Shown here: positions 63,823-64,000 of the stretch, piece after piece
How the letters are laid out: each line of letters starts with the position of its first letter
Numbering within the stretch: the stretch's first letter is position 1
From: an uncultured Clostridia bacterium
GTDB lineage: Bacteria; Bacillota; Clostridia; Oscillospirales; Acutalibacteraceae
DNA: 64,000 nt
Reading direction: 5' to 3'
Assembly (NCBI GenBank): GCA_947589575.1
Contig: CANQBM010000009.1
Location: forward strand, 1 to 64,000
Translations under genes and position numbers: made by a program
Notes under the pieces: generated by a model
What the model was told of the DNA's origin: nothing
Seen by the model: only the letters and a program-made list of their open reading frames with translations
Databases searched by the model: none

Positions 63823-64000
63823 TTATTTTACGAACATTACGGACGCGGCAATTAAATACTGACCTGCGTAATAAAGAAAATGATTTATAAATAGGTGGTG
63901 CTTTTTATCCTTTCCTCTGCCGAAAAATGTATTTGAAAGCACAGCGTCGGACAAAAGAAACAAAACAGAGCCGACAGACATAAGAATATATCCTTTTTGA
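63823..64000 (-). CDS. YhhN/lysoplasmalogenase family protein, C-terminal fragment
   Basis: The last 58 codons of a minus-strand gene that runs off the right edge. The reading includes YILMSVGSVLFLLSDAVLS followed by LFINHFLYYAGQYLIAAS, matching the last membrane helices of YhhN-family proteins (the LLSDxxL and YYxxQxLI elements). The family includes lysoplasmalogenases. The stop is at 63823-63825. The stretch 63737-63822 between it and the tRNA holds no recognisable feature. Confidence 0.75.
   Translation of the reverse strand, partial: QKGYILMSVGSVLFLLSDAVLSNTFFGRGKDKKHHLFINHFLYYAGQYLIAASVMFVK

Overview
The window looks like the chromosome of an anaerobic, low-to-mid G+C Clostridia bacterium, probably of the Oscillospiraceae/Ruminococcaceae group. 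I infer this from gene content rather than from a marker gene: V-type pyrophosphatase, acetate kinase and L-lactate dehydrogenase, RNase M5-like Toprim protein, DUF6171, UPF0237/UPF0210 pair, LytTR-DUF3021 pair, strong AGGAGG-type ribosome sites and several TTG starts. Most genes are on the minus strand in short operons. No prophage, insertion sequence, rRNA operon or CRISPR array is visible.

Layout. 0-5.7 kb: start of ldh, an interrupted small secreted-protein gene, apt-hit-alaS, and ackA-ydbC. 5.8-16.6 kb: tmcAL, then lacZ-comEC-holA-rnmV-like, divergent from a FemX-type ligase plus alanine racemase. 15.9-20.3 kb: abfA-DUF6171-radC-(PTS EIIC-like protein)-alkD, divergent from pepP-copA-copZ (20.5-23.9 kb). 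23.9-28.6 kb: FRG-domain protein, an OYE/BaiH-like flavoenzyme and two membrane proteins of unknown role. 28.8-39.2 kb: GPH sugar symporter, membrane pyrophosphatase, then a heterodimeric ABC exporter with TrkA and TrkH. 39.3-48 kb: Gfo/Idh oxidoreductase, then a sulfur block (nifS-iscU-nadA-mnmA-nudix-kinase, and metY-cysK). 48-54 kb: Fe-alcohol dehydrogenase, ispE, aminotransferase and Lrp regulator, PHP phosphatase, ACT and UPF0210 proteins. 54-59 kb: lysine-rich membrane protein, larB-larC, FAD oxidoreductase. 59-64 kb: an A+T-rich, partly decayed region with a candidate structured RNA, an orphan glycosyltransferase, tRNA-Trp, LytTR/DUF3021, two pseudogenes, a CAU-anticodon tRNA and the end of a YhhN gene.

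The sulfur block is the most coherent functional theme. NifS supplies sulfur to IscU for Fe-S clusters (needed by NadA) and to MnmA for tRNA thiolation, while MetY and CysK assimilate sulfide. The two operons share a 17-bp operator (consensus CCTAYYGAYAWRGTAGG), and metY is preceded by an unannotated 23-codon leader ORF with a strong ribosome site that ends Met-Cys-Phe-Arg-Cys-Cys. I infer two layers of cysteine or Fe-S responsive control.

Other points worth following: the candidate ncRNA at 59,035-59,187, a structured leader with a palindromic promoter before the DUF2798-like gene (61.4-61.54 kb), a PTS EIICB homologue that has lost its phosphocysteine and substrate motif, ComEC with a metal-ligand-less C-terminal domain, and three broken genes.
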